From Asterias amurensis (Eukaryota; Echinodermata; Asteroidea; Forcipulatida; Asteriidae), in contig NC_092668.1 in the NCBI RefSeq assembly GCF_032118995.1, positions 12,627,501 to 12,691,500 of the forward strand: a DNA stretch of 64,000 nt, read 5' to 3'. The notes beneath the pieces were generated by a model. The model saw only the letters and a list, made by a program, of their open reading frames with translations. It ran no database searches and was not told where the DNA came from. Positions 49,849 through 62,700 of the stretch are shown here, piece after piece; positions within the stretch are counted from its first letter, which is position 1, and each line of letters opens with the position of its first letter. A program made the position numbers and the translations under genes.

Positions 49849-50424
49849 ATGAGTTACATCGAGAACGCATGCGCCGATCTGTTGACGTGGGCACAAAATG
49901 ACCAACAGAGGGCGCCCTCGTTTCTTGACCGCGAGAGACGTGTAGCCTGAACATCTTGCGTCCGTACAACGAGGCTACGGGTGACGTAACTTTTCACTAA
50001 AATTCAAATAATGGGCTGATAGGATAACAGTTTCTAGAACTTGGCCAATGCTTACATATAAGAACATAAGAACCCTTTATCTTTCGCTTGAGCTAATCAA
50101 ACTAAGCCATTTTACAAGGTCAAAATACAGACTTGTGAGTGGACTTCCGAAAATAAAATAGAACATTGTCAAAGGACTTTTACGGACTCAGCTAGTTTAT
50201 TGCTCCATGGTAGGCCATATACATCTTCGGGGATTGTTTTCAATTCATGATACTATGCCCAATGTGCATACTTTGCTACCAGGGTTGATTTGTTTTTCAT
50301 TATTTTTTGCTCCAACTTCGATGACCAATTAAGCCCAAGACTTGTTATGCGTATGTGGTACACAAGTGGGGATACTGGTCTTTGACAATACCAACAAATA
50401 CCCTGCCTTGGTATGACGGCGCAT

Positions 50425-50432
50425 TGACGTCA
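50425..50432. promoter_or_regulatory. Full CRE palindrome (TGACGTCA)
   Basis: A perfect cAMP-response-element octamer in the WAPL/CNBD2 intergenic region. A second copy lies at 50771-50778. Binding is inferred from the motif alone. Confidence 0.3.
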
Positions 50433-50770
50433 TCCAACCGTCATCTTTGGAGAAAACCATGAAACGCACAGATTATGTACGCCTATGCCTTACGCAAGAC
50501 GCACGGGATTGGCCAATCTTCTGAAGTTACGTGATTATCCGTAAAATTTGAAATTATGATAATGATTTATTAAGATGGTTGGCTTGATCATCACGACCTG
50601 CATAATGTCGGGACGTAATTTGATTTTTTTAAGTTTACTATTTATATCAATGGTCTAAAATGGTCTAAAATTGTGTACGTGAAGGGGTGAATTGACTGAG
50701 AATCTCCATGAGTTAAAAGGGTCGCTTACATCTGACAGGATCATGCCAGGCGCTCAAAAAGCCTCCCGAA

Positions 50771-50778
50771 TGACGTCA
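50771..50778. promoter_or_regulatory. Full CRE palindrome (TGACGTCA)
   Basis: Second perfect CRE octamer in the same intergenic region, 346 bp from the first. Both are upstream of the plus-strand CNBD2-like gene. Confidence 0.3.
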
Positions 50779-51802
50779 GATCTTCGGACAGGCTGACCCA
50801 ACTGTAACACTCAAAATGGGGACGATTCTAAAGTTGGGACAAAACAATAAACACAAAGCGATTGCGTAGAGGAGCCGCTGGACCCTCCACATGGTGTGCC
50901 AGTGTGTTTCCGAAGATTAAGTCACGAAATACCATCAATTAAGGACCCACTTCCAGAGAAGTGGAGGACTTCCAACCATCGGTCACCTTATCGGCGAAGA
51001 CACCAACCACTCGTTGGCGGATTAAAAGATTTCCTTAATCCGTTCTGAGGGTCAGGGATTACGGCTGATTTAAGCTCACCCTTTCATTGAAGTTATTAGT
51101 GTAGCAGGTCTTTTTTGGTGTATCATTGGAGATTATTTCTATTTACTGGCCGTTGCTAAGCTAAAGTTGGGGCCGGGTTTATTCATGCCACAAAAAAAGT
51201 GATCCTCCCCCTTCTACCTCCATCCCAAGTCATTGAGCCCCCCCCCCCCCACCTCAATCCCAGGGTTGTTAAAACCACCAGTTATTTTCAGAACCCGTAC
51301 CCCCAAACACTAAATTCATGAGAGTTTATTTCGTCGTGTTGAAACCTTTATACGGTGCTCTTGAAGTACCATCCAGGTTGTTGGGTTTATTGGATATTAA
51401 CAACTGGATGGTGACATCACAATCAACGCAAGATGACGACATCCTGAGAAATGAGATGATTTGTTTTGGAAAGATAGCCTGAAACACTTGATTTTGTGTC
51501 CTTAGGTCGACAATAATTGGTTTAAATAACAATCCATCAACTGCTCATACTATTTCATTTCAATTTTTGTTAAATAAAAACATTTATTTTTTGAATAGAA
51601 GGCATTCAGTACAGGTGCTTCATCCATCCATAGTCACACCGAAGGTTGTCCCTTGACCCCATAGTACTCCCGACACGCAAAATTTCAAATCCTTAACAAC
51701 AAACTATGGAATACCTTATTAAGGGCTACCTTCATGTGCCATGGGAGACACGGATTGCTTGTCAACTTAATTGACTTTTTAATTGCATTGTTAAACCGGA
51801 AC

Positions 51803-52193
51803 TTAAAGGCAGTGGACACTATTGGTAATTACTCACAAAAATGGTTAGCATAAAACCTTTCTTGGTGACCAGTAATGGGGAGAGGTTGATGATATAAAAC
51901 ATTGTGAGAAACGGCTCCCTCTGAAGTGCCACAGTTTTTTGAGAAAGAAGTAATTTTCCACGAATTTGATTTCGAGACCTCAGATTTAGAACTTGATGTC
52001 TCGAAATCAACCATCTCAAACGCACACAACTTCATGTGACAAGGTGTTTTTTTTTCTTCCATTATTATCTCACAACTTCGATGACCGATTTAGCTCAAAT
52101 TTTCACAGGTTTGTCATTTTATGCATATGTTGAGATACACCAACTGAGAAGGCTAGTCTTTGACAAATACCAATAGTGTCCACTGCCTTTTAA
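51803..52193. mobile_element. TTAA-type MITE, intact-looking, intergenic
   Basis: TTAA ends, then AAGGCAGTGGACACTATTGG and its complement. Opposite orientation to 11614-11988 and closely similar to it. Confidence 0.8.
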
Positions 52194-52335
52194 GTATGGG
52201 CTAACTGCGAATTCACACATTGTGTGTTTCACAGTGAAGGTCCGAGTTGTGAAAAGTTAACCATGAATAGCCAAAGGTGACGGTCCTTGTACCAAAGCTA
52301 CATCATAAGTCACAGTTTAATGGTCGGTTCGAAGG

Positions 52336-52601
52336 TAAAGGAACATTAAAAAATTGTTTTTTTTTGCTAACAGACAGTTGCTGGCAGTGTAAGCACTTTA
52401 TATAATCCATGATTAAAACGGACAAACTTGGAGTGTTGATGTTTGAGATCGATCAGCCATCTGGATCACGAGAAAACTAACTATACAGAACTATTTCAAG
52501 GGATGTCTTCTACTATCATCATCTTTAGACTCTGTAAGTTTTATGTAAACCTGCGATCTTAGACGAGTTTTGTTCTTACCAGTTCTGTAATGTTCCTTTA
52601 A
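52336..52601. mobile_element. TTAA-type MITE with GGAACATTA ends
   Basis: Left GTAAAGGAACATTAAAAAA and right TTCTGTAATGTTCCTTTAA are inverted. It abuts the next MITE, sharing its terminal TTAA. Confidence 0.6.
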
Positions 52602-52981
52602 AGGCACTGGACACCTTTGATAATTGTCAAAGACCAAGCTTCACACTCGGTGTATTCAACATTATGCATCGAAAATAACGAACCTGTGAAAATTTGAACT
52701 CAATTGGTCATCGAAATTGCGAGAGAACAATGAAAGAAAGAAAAACCACCCTGGTCGCACAAGTTGTGTGCTTTCAAATGCTTGATTTCGAGACCTCGGC
52801 TGAGGCCTCGAAATCAACTCAAATATTTTAGTGAGAAATAACTTCTTTCTCAAAAACTTCAGAGGGAGCTGTTTCTCACAATGTTTGATACTATCAACAG
52901 CTCTCTATATTGCTCGTTACAAAATAAGATTGTATGCTAACAATGTTGTTTTGAGTTTTACCAAGTGTCAAGTGCCTTTAA
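52598..52981. mobile_element. TTAA-type MITE, intergenic
   Basis: TTAA at both ends, AAGGCACTGGACACCTTTGA left and CCAAGTGTCAAGTGCC right. Same family as 11614-11988, more diverged. A central TTTCGAGACCTCGG palindrome is kept. Confidence 0.75.
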
Positions 52982-53797
52982 CGGAATAGTAATAGCAATG
53001 ATGAGTAAAATGTTACAGGGCAACATCCCAAAGGCCCGATGTCTATAAATAAATCATCTCTATCATCTATCAGGGTTTTAATAAACTGTCAGCCCATTAA
53101 CAAAGAGTACTGATTTAGGCCCGCAGGGCATTCTGTTGTGTCCCAATCCGGTTACAGGTTGCGTAATGACGACTGGTCGTCTAAAAACACGGAACAATAT
53201 ATACGCCCCGTGAAGACCTTTGTGTTTGCGATGTCCACCAGTTCAATCAATCCAGTTGACCGACAGGAGCGCTTTCGCACCCCGGTCTGAGTTTGTGAGG
53301 TGATGGTATAATTGGGATAGTTATCCCTGCGTTCTAGAGGGAAAATTAGGAGGATTTTGTTTCTGTGAGAGAGGAAAGTCTTGGATATTTATTGTTCATC
53401 TTCAGTGATGGAAAATATTCAATTTTACGCGTCTATGAACTCAGTTGAGGAACAAAGCTAATTCCGAAGAGTTGTTCAGTTGCTAGCCTGGCTTAGAGTA
53501 AAGAGAACTCCGGGCGACGTGCTGATGATGTCATGCAAACTTTCAGGAAGTACTACAAAATAACTGGAGTAAAACCGGACCTTGTGCTAAGATCTTGGAA
53601 TACTAAATACTAAATATGAATTGAACAAGAAGCTAGCCCAAATAGTGACTGTTGAAATCTAAGTAGGCCGCGCGAGCCATCGGACAGACTACGCCCAAAG
53701 GACGAACCCTTGTGGACGAAACTTCTGTTGTGGACTTGTACCAAATCATAATATCTCTCCATAAAAAACGGCTTGCGTTAGAAACCAACAGTGAACG

Positions 53798-56700
53798 ATG
53801 ATGACGCCTAAACAAGTAAGTTTTCCATGCCAAATTCTTAAAGCCATTGGACACTTTCGGTAAACAGTATTGTCCAAGGCCCACACTTCGTGTATCACAA
53901 CTTATATATTAACAAACCTGTAAAAATTTAGGCTCAATCGGTCATCGGATTCGGGAGAAAATAACTAGAAAACCCACCCTTGTTTCCGCACGCTTCGCCG
54001 CGTCATGAGTTTAAAATAATTCCGTAATTCTCGATATCGAGAATTGATACTGTTTTAATGTTTTCTCAAAAAGTAAAGCATTTCATGGACTCATTTTCAA
54101 GAGAAGTCTTTCACCATTACCTTCTGTAAACCCTGTAGGTTATTTGTAAATCTGTTAACTTTTTTTGGGTTCTGTTCCGAAAGTGTCCAATGGCTTTAAA
54201 GGGCCCCGTCACACGAGGCAAGTAAGTTTTATAGACAACTTGGAGGCAATCAACTGCAGTGTCATGCTGCACGACCACTTCTTGGCTTGGTAGACATGAG
54301 TCATATGTTTGCAAACAGTGTCTTACGTTTCCCAGAATAGTGTGAGCATGAAAATGTGCATTGCACTTTCTCTTAGGAGATTGTTGCTTGTAAATTGCTT
54401 CGTATGTGACAAGGGGCTATAACGAAACTCAGACCTTGCTCTAGGCCAGACTTTATAGCGACCATTTCACGATTTCAACTGTTGTTAGTTTGTCAAATCA
54501 TAGGCCTTCTCTCAGGTTGCTTACCTATCACTTTAGTTGTGCTTTTGTGTTTTTGTTTTTTACTTGAGAATTAATACGCTGAGGTATGAGGTCAAAATCG
54601 TTTTTCATTGATAGGCCCACAATCGGTAATAATGTTGCTTGGTAAGCAATTTGCAAACGACCATGGAGCAATAAATCAAAGTTTTTAGACGCATTTTTCA
54701 ATTAATTTGTTTTCCTTTCAGGCACGGTGGAAGTTCATCCGGGCAGTGCGCATGATCATCATGCAAATTACACTCAACAAGTAAGTTCACTTTATTATAC
54801 TATTATAAATGAATGATGAAAGTTTTATTTGTTTAAATACAAGCTTTAATTTATGCCTTCACACTTTGCATATTTTGTGATTTGATCGGTTGGTGAAGTG
54901 CGTTATAATTATAAGGGGTTCGACAGAGGACAAATCTTAGCCGTGGTTCGAAAACGCCGGCCAACGAGTTTCAAACCGTCCGTTTGAAATAAATGCACTG
55001 CACGTGCTCTGCATTGCAAATTGCCCCGTGTGTATGAGTTTTGTGTCAAAGCGCTAATTAAATCTAAAAAGTCAGTTTCGCTCAACTGACGAGGACATTA
55101 TTTTGAATTTGACATTTTGTACACATCCCTAGTTAGTTTGTAGTGATCTTTCCTCGCCTTCCACATGACCCTTGAATCCCGCTGGAGCATTTTAATACTT
55201 GGGTTTTCAGTCCCTATACTCACAGTGTTTTTTTTTCTTGGAATAATAGTCTGAGGTTTTCCCACATCTAAATCTGAAACTTCCTTCAGTGCCTTGTCTC
55301 CATTTGCTTCTAAGTTCAATTTATGATAGGCACTGGCCTCACAAACAGAATAGCTGAAATGGAATGAATAAATTAAAACGTAACTTGTTATCTTAATAAA
55401 GGAGAACTTGTATTTAGTAGTCATGGTTACTGCGAAGCCATAAAAGTACTCCTTCACCACCAAGGCATCGGGCTATATTCACACAACAAAATGTTCAGTG
55501 TTTCGTGTTAAGTCTTCGTTTGAATTGTCGCAGTCTTTCTTCCTCTGCTTGCCTCTGCACGGAAGAAAATCTTGGAGTGTTATATTTATAGAATTCTAAG
55601 GTGGAGTTGGGACGTCATTATACATATTATTGCACTCATTACAAATCGATCAAGCACTACTCGACAAGCAAGGCAAACAAATCAAAGTTATCGATGGCAG
55701 AAACAAGTTTCACATAAGCGCAAATAAGACGGGCACCAGTCATACCAAATGCAGAATACTGTTGGTTTTGGCTGGTATGCGTATATCCACTAAGCAAAAT
55801 GTTAATCTGTGCTTGCAGAAACCTCTCATTTGCATGTTTATGCGTCGGTGTATATATCCCATCTGGACTGTAAGTACGCTGGAAGGCCACTCGAAAGCCC
55901 AAGTAAATACTTCAACATTTTGTTGGCTTCTGGCAAAATCAACATTTTTCATGGACACTCTTGCAAATGTACCTTGTTTAAAAGATTGTGTTCGTGAGTG
56001 GGAATGCAGGTATGAGCTTGCTCCAAATGACTGACTGATGTCTGGTTTTGGTGAGCCATGTTTTATATCGATGGTTTTACTTTGAAAACAAAGAAGACAA
56101 ATCGAGAAGGGTATAATTTTGGTAATAATTGTCAAAGACCAGGGCCCAATTTCATAGCGCTAAAATTCTGCTTAGCATGAAATTTCTTCCTTGATAAAAA
56201 CAGGATTACCAACCATATTTCCATTTATTGCAAATTGCTTGTTACTGGTATTCAGCTGTTGTTTGCTCATATCCTGAGAAAACCACGTGGAAATTTGGTT
56301 GGTAATTCTGTTTTTATCGGGGCCAAAATGTCATGCTAAGCAAATTTGTGTGCTTAGCAGCGCTATAAAATTGGTCCCAGTATCCTCACTTGGTGTATCC
56401 CAACATATGCATACAATAACAAACCTAAGGAGATTTGGGCTCAATTGGTCATCGTAGTTGCAAGATATAAAGAAAGAAAAAACACATTGCACAAAATTGT
56501 GTGTTTTAGATGCATGAGAAAGGTTTCATGCCTGAAGCCTTTCTCGGATTCAAACTTTTGGTTGAAAATTTACCTCAGAGTCTGTCTCTAATGCTAAAAC
56601 TATAAGTTGCTTCAAAGGGGGCCACTTCTAAAAATGTTGTTTTTTAATACCAATAGCTTTCCAGTGCTATTTACCAGGTAAGTTTACATGGTCAAACAGT

Positions 56701-59700
56701 TTTGGAGTAATTACCACAGGTATACCCCCTTTAAGAACGTCAAACTGTTTGTGTGTGAAAACCCGAACTGACTTTAGAATCTCCAAATCAATTTCGCAGG
56801 CCGAATACTTCCGTTTTTCTGAACCAAGTGTGAGATTCAGGCGACAATAACAGTAATGACTTCTCGCAGAGTTTCTTTTTGTGTGTTGTGACTTTTTTGT
56901 TGACAACTTTACTTTAGCCACTTGCTTGAGAAAAATTCTAAAGACCGCCAGGTCGATGGAACACATTCTTCTCAGTCCCCAACACTTGTATGTTTTCACC
57001 AAGGTGTAAGGCATGCTTACTGGTGATAGAGGAGGAATTCTTTGTCCTGTTTTGTAAATTGTTCTGGTGGTGATTTTAGAGTGCACGCAAGGGTTCGTTA
57101 ATTCTTTGATAACAGTCAAACAGGGATGGACAAAGGGCGTTAGTTGTGGCTGTTGGTGCGAGGCTAACGTTTTCAGTTGCGGTTCAGAAACTTTGAGGTG
57201 ACTTTTAGAAAATGACTTCACAGAAGATTATTAGAAAGATTCTGCTAGGGTCGAAACGTCAGGCCATTAACAATTTTTTGTTTGCATTTATACCATAGTT
57301 ATTTTGGTTGTTAGGTTGCTTGCAATATAATTGGTGACATCTCCCCGTAAAACAAAAGCTTTGTTCTTCCTTTTGAAGGACAAAAACACTAGAGATGTTT
57401 CCATTCGGAAAAATACATAAAATGATTAGCCGCAATAGGGTAAAGTTTCAAGGATACAAAGTGGAATGGCCCTATTTATTGGCCATATAAGAAATAAGGC
57501 ACCATAAATAATATGGCACGGGTAATTTCATGTTTTAATTGTACGCAACAACAGTTCATGTTGTTGTTGCTCCTGAATTGTGGAACAAGCTGCCGTGTGT
57601 TATCAGGGAAATAGCATCTACTGCGACCTTCCAGCGCCAGTTTAAAACTCACCCTTTTCCCAGCTTGTGATTTGTTGAAATGTGTTTTATTTTGTTACTC
57701 CTGTTTAAAACCTGTTGTTGATTGCTAGGCGCTGTGTTCTTTGTAGAGCGCCATATGTCTAATAGGCCCCCTATAGGTTTTCACGGCCAATAATACAAAA
57801 AAAAGTCTCGAAATCAAATTCGTGGAAAATTACTTCTTTCTCGTAAACTTCACTTCAGAGGGAGCAGTTTCTCACAATGTTTTATACTATCAACAGCTCC
57901 CCGTTACTCGTTACCAAGAAAGGTTTTAGGCTAATAATTATTTTGAGTAATTACCAATAGTGTCCACTGCCTTTAACACCGGCTCAATTTCGTTTGAAAA
58001 TGTATGCTCTGTTGAACCAACATCCAACAGTCAAAAGGAGTAGGTCTCTAATTACAATTCCAACAGTTTGGCATTCACTGGTCAAAACAAGATAATTAAA
58101 TTTCACAAGGCCGTAAGACTCATTCAATTTTGTAAAAGCAGCACCCCAGCAGCAAGAGCTGGTCAACCATTCCATTTTATCAAATGTAAATAGCAGGCCT
58201 GTTCTTTCACGAAGGCAAAGAAGGCGACTGCCTCCATGTCCTCTGCTCATTGCCTTGGTGCCCTTGAAATGCTCCAGTAGAAACGTACAATTTCCTCATT
58301 AGGGTGCCCTTAACCAACTTAGGAGAAAATGCCTTGGTGCCCTTGCCCTTTCAATAACAAAGCATGCGGGCCTGAAACAGGTAGTATAAATTCAACTAAA
58401 GAATGGTCAAAGTACGGTCTTGAATGCCTACAAATGAAATAGAATGACTGAAATGCCCATATGCAATACTTTGATTTTTGTTTGTTTATTTGATTCACAG
58501 AGCGACGGCCGATGTCGAAGAGGAAGACCAGATCCTCTCGTTTAACTCCCACTCCTCAGGGACAGATGGCACTGGAACAATCGAGCAACTCACTTTCGAT
58601 AAGAAATACTTCCGAGCAAAACGAGAGGTGAGGTGCTCTCAAATCAAAGATACTGAACCATATATTGCTTCTCTTAACCAGGTGTACAAGGGGTATACTG
58701 CTAATTTGTGCTTATAGTTCAAAACTGGTTAGCAAAATGTCCTGTCTCAAACGAGTAGGTCACGCACTTAAATAGTTAACAAAATATCTTCATTTGCTTT
58801 TCTTAATTTCTCAGACCCGCATCACACAAGACGTGAAGAACTTTCTCAGCATAGAGCCCGAGGACCGCAAGCCATCTCAGCTCAAATTGGTGAGGATGAA
58901 GTCATTTCCATTTCCAGTACGAAAAAAACTGCATCTTTTATGCACAATTTCACTAAACAATGCTATCTGAAATTTTTCCCCTCTCAGGCTCTGCACGGTC
59001 TCCAGTCAATCTCCTCATTTGCAGAGTACCCTCTTCACATCCAAGAGAAACTTGTCCGTGTTGCGTTCTTCTACAAGTAGGTTACACCCCTATGTCCCGA
59101 CACCCCTTTAGCCCTCTTCACACCATATTTCTTATCACCGGTGAATACAGCCCAGGGGAGGTCCTCTTTCACACTGTTCCCGCCTAGGTCCCTATTCCAC
59201 ACAGTTCCGGCTGCATGTTTCAAGAATACCCCAGGGTTTTATCGCTTATTCCTACTACAGAGCAGGGGCGGCTATTCCCCGTGGTTTGCCCATTTGCAGG
59301 GGCAGACCGGGGGTAAAGCCCTCATAGTATGAAAAGGACGTCTGTTGGGCCCCAGTAGTGTGAAAAAGGCCTCATGTTCCGACACCCCTATAATCTGGCA
59401 CACCTATAACTTGGCAGTCCCAAGTTCCAAGACCCCTATGTTCCCGCACCTCTATGTTCTGACACGTGTTCCAACACACTTATGTTCCAAAACCCCTTGG
59501 TTTAACGTTGGTTTCATTTTCTCTTGCAGCATACCAGCAAAGAGAGTTATTATCCGTCAAGGTCAAAAGGCAGAGATCTTCTATTTCTTGATTACTGGAT
59601 CGGGTAAGAACTTTTCATTAGATCTGATTAGATCAACCTCAAGCTGCTTTAAACAATCCAACATAAATCCATCTCAGCCTGCGTAGGTTCCATTTATACA

Positions 59701-62700
59701 TCTGGGTCAAGAGAAGCAATTTATGGTTAATTGTGTTATGAAAGCATGCAGCTATGAAAGGGAATCAAACCCCCAACTCTGAAGAGTGATTAGGCCATCA
59801 GAACCTAAGTCCACTGCCCTAGACCGATCAGCCACGACCCGACTCTACCCATTACACCATCTTCCCTCTTATATTTGCAATACAAACAAAAAAATTGTTG
59901 CTTCCTCCAGCTGTTGTGACACGTTCAGATGCAGACCGCATCACCAAGGAGCCTTGTACCAAAGTGATACAGATCCTCCGCAAAGGCGAATGCTTCGGAG
60001 AGCCAGAATTGCTCCACAATATCAAACGGACGAGCACCATCACTGCTGAGGTGCCTTGTGAGCTTATTGCTATTGAAATGGAGGTAGGTTGGTGCCTAGA
60101 CTTGGCAAAAGTTTCTGAACTTTCTCATCCCTATACTTTAGCAGTCAGTGAGATCAATTGAAGAAGAGGTTCCTTTGCACTTCTTCCCTCAGTTGAAAGA
60201 TTTTCTGGCATCCAGGGGTAAAGCATTCCAAGTGTGAACGGGTTGGCTGTTATTCCCCCAGGGAATGGAGTAGTGTTAAACAGGCTTAAAGTATCAAACA
60301 AGCAGAACTCTTGATCTTTCATTTCATCTTACTCCTTCATGGCAGGATTTCTTTGATATGTTCATGGGAGATGGAGATCACGGCAAGGAAATGGAGCACA
60401 TCAAATTCTTGAGGTAAGAAGCAGAACTTACTTCCAGAGCCGTATAAGCTTTGAAAAAGTGTCTCTTATTGCCCTTCCCAAGAAGGGAACTCAGCAAACT
60501 CGAACAAGGGGATATAAACACCAAGCTGGCAACAGCCAACTACTCTCATACACACATTGGTTTAACGTCTTTGATTATTATGAGGTTCAAAGAACCAAGA
60601 AATTGTGATTGAGTAACTAGAAGACAATACTTATTTAAGTCATTGTGAAATCAGTGGTTAGCTTGGTAAGGATTCGAACCCACAACTTTCTAAATGCAGT
60701 CTAACCACTGGACCACAGTGACACTGCCAGGCCTAGTTTGAAACGGCGATTTCGGCTACAGCTAAGGCTAGATAAGCGCGTCTGCCAGTATTGGAAAATA
60801 GGCAGACACATGCAATCTAACAACCAATTCTTATACAGCGCATTTCACAATAACCGTATCAATGCTCTTTACACGAGTGCCCAGGGGTTGATTTCACAAA
60901 GAGTTAGGACTCGTCTTATCTCGAGTTAGGATGAGTAACTCGTCTTAACTTAGGATTAGTCTTAAGGTCTGCATGCTACAGTGCAGGGTTGGGACTCGTC
61001 CTAAGTCCTAAGATTAGTCTTAAGTTAGGAAGAGTTTTGTGAAATCGACGGTTGGTCATAGGGCCAATAACATCCCTTTTTTAATGTTCCTCAGCTCCCT
61101 TGGGAGTATACAACCTGGGCAACAGTTTATATCGCTCCAAAGGCTTTTTCATTCACAATATCAACCTCTACCCTCGCAGGTACCCATTTATACCCCTGGG
61201 TGAAGAGAAGCAACTATAGTAAAGTATCTTCCTCAAGGACACAAGTGTCACGACCGGGATTCGAACCCACACTCCGGTGAATTAGCACCAGAACTGGAAT
61301 TCGATGCTCTTAACCACTCGGCCATGACACTCTAGTTGTAGCTGTAGCTGAAGACGCCATTTCAGACACATCCTTACACTGAGGGAACTTACTAAATCGT
61401 CTTCATTCTCTTTGCCTTGTCTTGTGCCTCTCGCTATGTAGTTCCTCTCTCTTCCAGCTCTGTATATCACAGTCATGCTCCAGGTAGTCTTTGGTCTGCA
61501 AAATCAATTGGTGATAGCAAAGTTATAGTCTTTGAGGTAAATGGGTACCTGTGAGGGCAGAGTTGGTTCTCGTGATTGATTAGCTTTGATTGCGCTACAT
61601 ATTTGGCGGCACAGGCTGTATACTCCCCAGGGAGCTGAAATGGTTTAAGGAATGATTTTAAGACCCAGTGACCAGGGGTAAGCGCCATGATGCGCTGTAT
61701 GACGAACAGCGCTATATAAGAAGCCACTATTGTTATTATTATTATATCAAATAAATCAATTCAATATAAACCACCAGGGAAACTGACTGTGTAAATTTTT
61801 GAAATGATTTTTGGGGTTGAACAAAGAATTGACTAGAGTGGGATTCGAACCAACGACCTCCGGATTAACGTGCCGGCGCTCTACCAACTGAGCTATCTAG
61901 CCCTATGTTGGCTAGTTTGTCCCTATTTTGTCAATATCTTTGATCAGGGGTGCCAGTCAGAAGCCGTTCAACAGTTAACTGCCAACATAGGGCTTTAACG
62001 CCTTGTGTTTGATGAACTTTTTGTTTTTGTTTTAGGTTATTGCCTTTGCTAAAGGGATGGCCAGTGCGCAAACTGAATGAACATCCACAAATGGGACTCT
62101 TCCACTTTTTCAAGTAGGTATAATTAATTAGCCAATCGAAGGCAATGCTTTCCCTTAATTATGCCAGTTTTTTGTTATTATTGTATATTTCTGGTAGTGA
62201 AACCAAGGATGCTTCACAAGTGAACTTGAAGCCATTGGACACTTTCGGAACAGAACATTTTTTTAAAGTTCACAGATTTACAAATAACTTACAGGGTTTA
62301 CAGAAGGTAATGGTGAAAGACTTCCCTTGAAATATTATTCCATGAAATGCTTTACTTTTTGAGAAAACATCAAAACAATTATCAATTCTTGATATTGAAA
62401 ATAACAGATTTATTTTAAACACATGTCATGATGTGGAAACGTGCGAAATCAAGGGTTGGTTTTCCCGTTATTTTCTCCCGACTCTGATGACCGATTGAGC
62501 CTAAATTTTCACAGGTTTGTTATTTTATATTATAAGTTGTGATACACGAAGTGTGGGCCTTTGGACAAACTGTTTACCGAAAGTGTCCAATGGCTTTAAT
62601 CACCGTAGCTCGCAAGCCTGAGGAAACCTGTAAACAAAGGTGCTTGCTGTGTGATCCAGAAACACAGCGATTAACCCTTTACTCTTCCACAATAAGTGTT

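Larger units (their letters stand above)
48546..53797. other. Divergent intergenic region, WAPL / CNBD2
   Basis: The region separates two genes transcribed away from each other. It contains a MITE (48803-48936), a YY1-like motif (49839-49848), two full CRE sites, and three adjacent TTAA-type MITEs (51803-52193, 52336-52601, 52598-52981). A 127-codon plus-strand open frame at 49469-49852 has a hydrophobic start but overlaps the likely WAPL promoter, and I do not call it a gene. The 50640-51130 part has no recognised feature. Confidence 0.55.
54781..58500 (+). other. CNBD2 intron 2 (3.7 kb)
   Basis: This is the largest CNBD2 intron seen. It holds two minus-strand open frames with exon-like features (55098-55463 and 56735-57221), nested MITEs (56109-56734), a LINE 3' fragment (57569-57670), half of a TTAA-type MITE (57806-57976) and part of the dispersed GGCCTG-type repeat (58190-58380). 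Confidence 0.6.

Noticed and set aside
49469-49852. 127-codon plus-strand frame with a signal-peptide-like start
   Set aside because: It overlaps the likely WAPL promoter, shows no recognised domain and has no supporting splice or poly(A) context.
55630-56034. 134-codon plus-strand frame in CNBD2 intron 2
   Set aside because: Much of it overlaps words of a GGGCCCAAT-type dispersed repeat (TAAGCGCAAATAAGACGGGC and similar), so the frame is a by-product of repeat sequence.
61835-61910. Possible tRNA-Asn gene
   Set aside because: A and B boxes are good, but the acceptor stem does not pair and the same head and body recur at 43520-43665, so it is a SINE.
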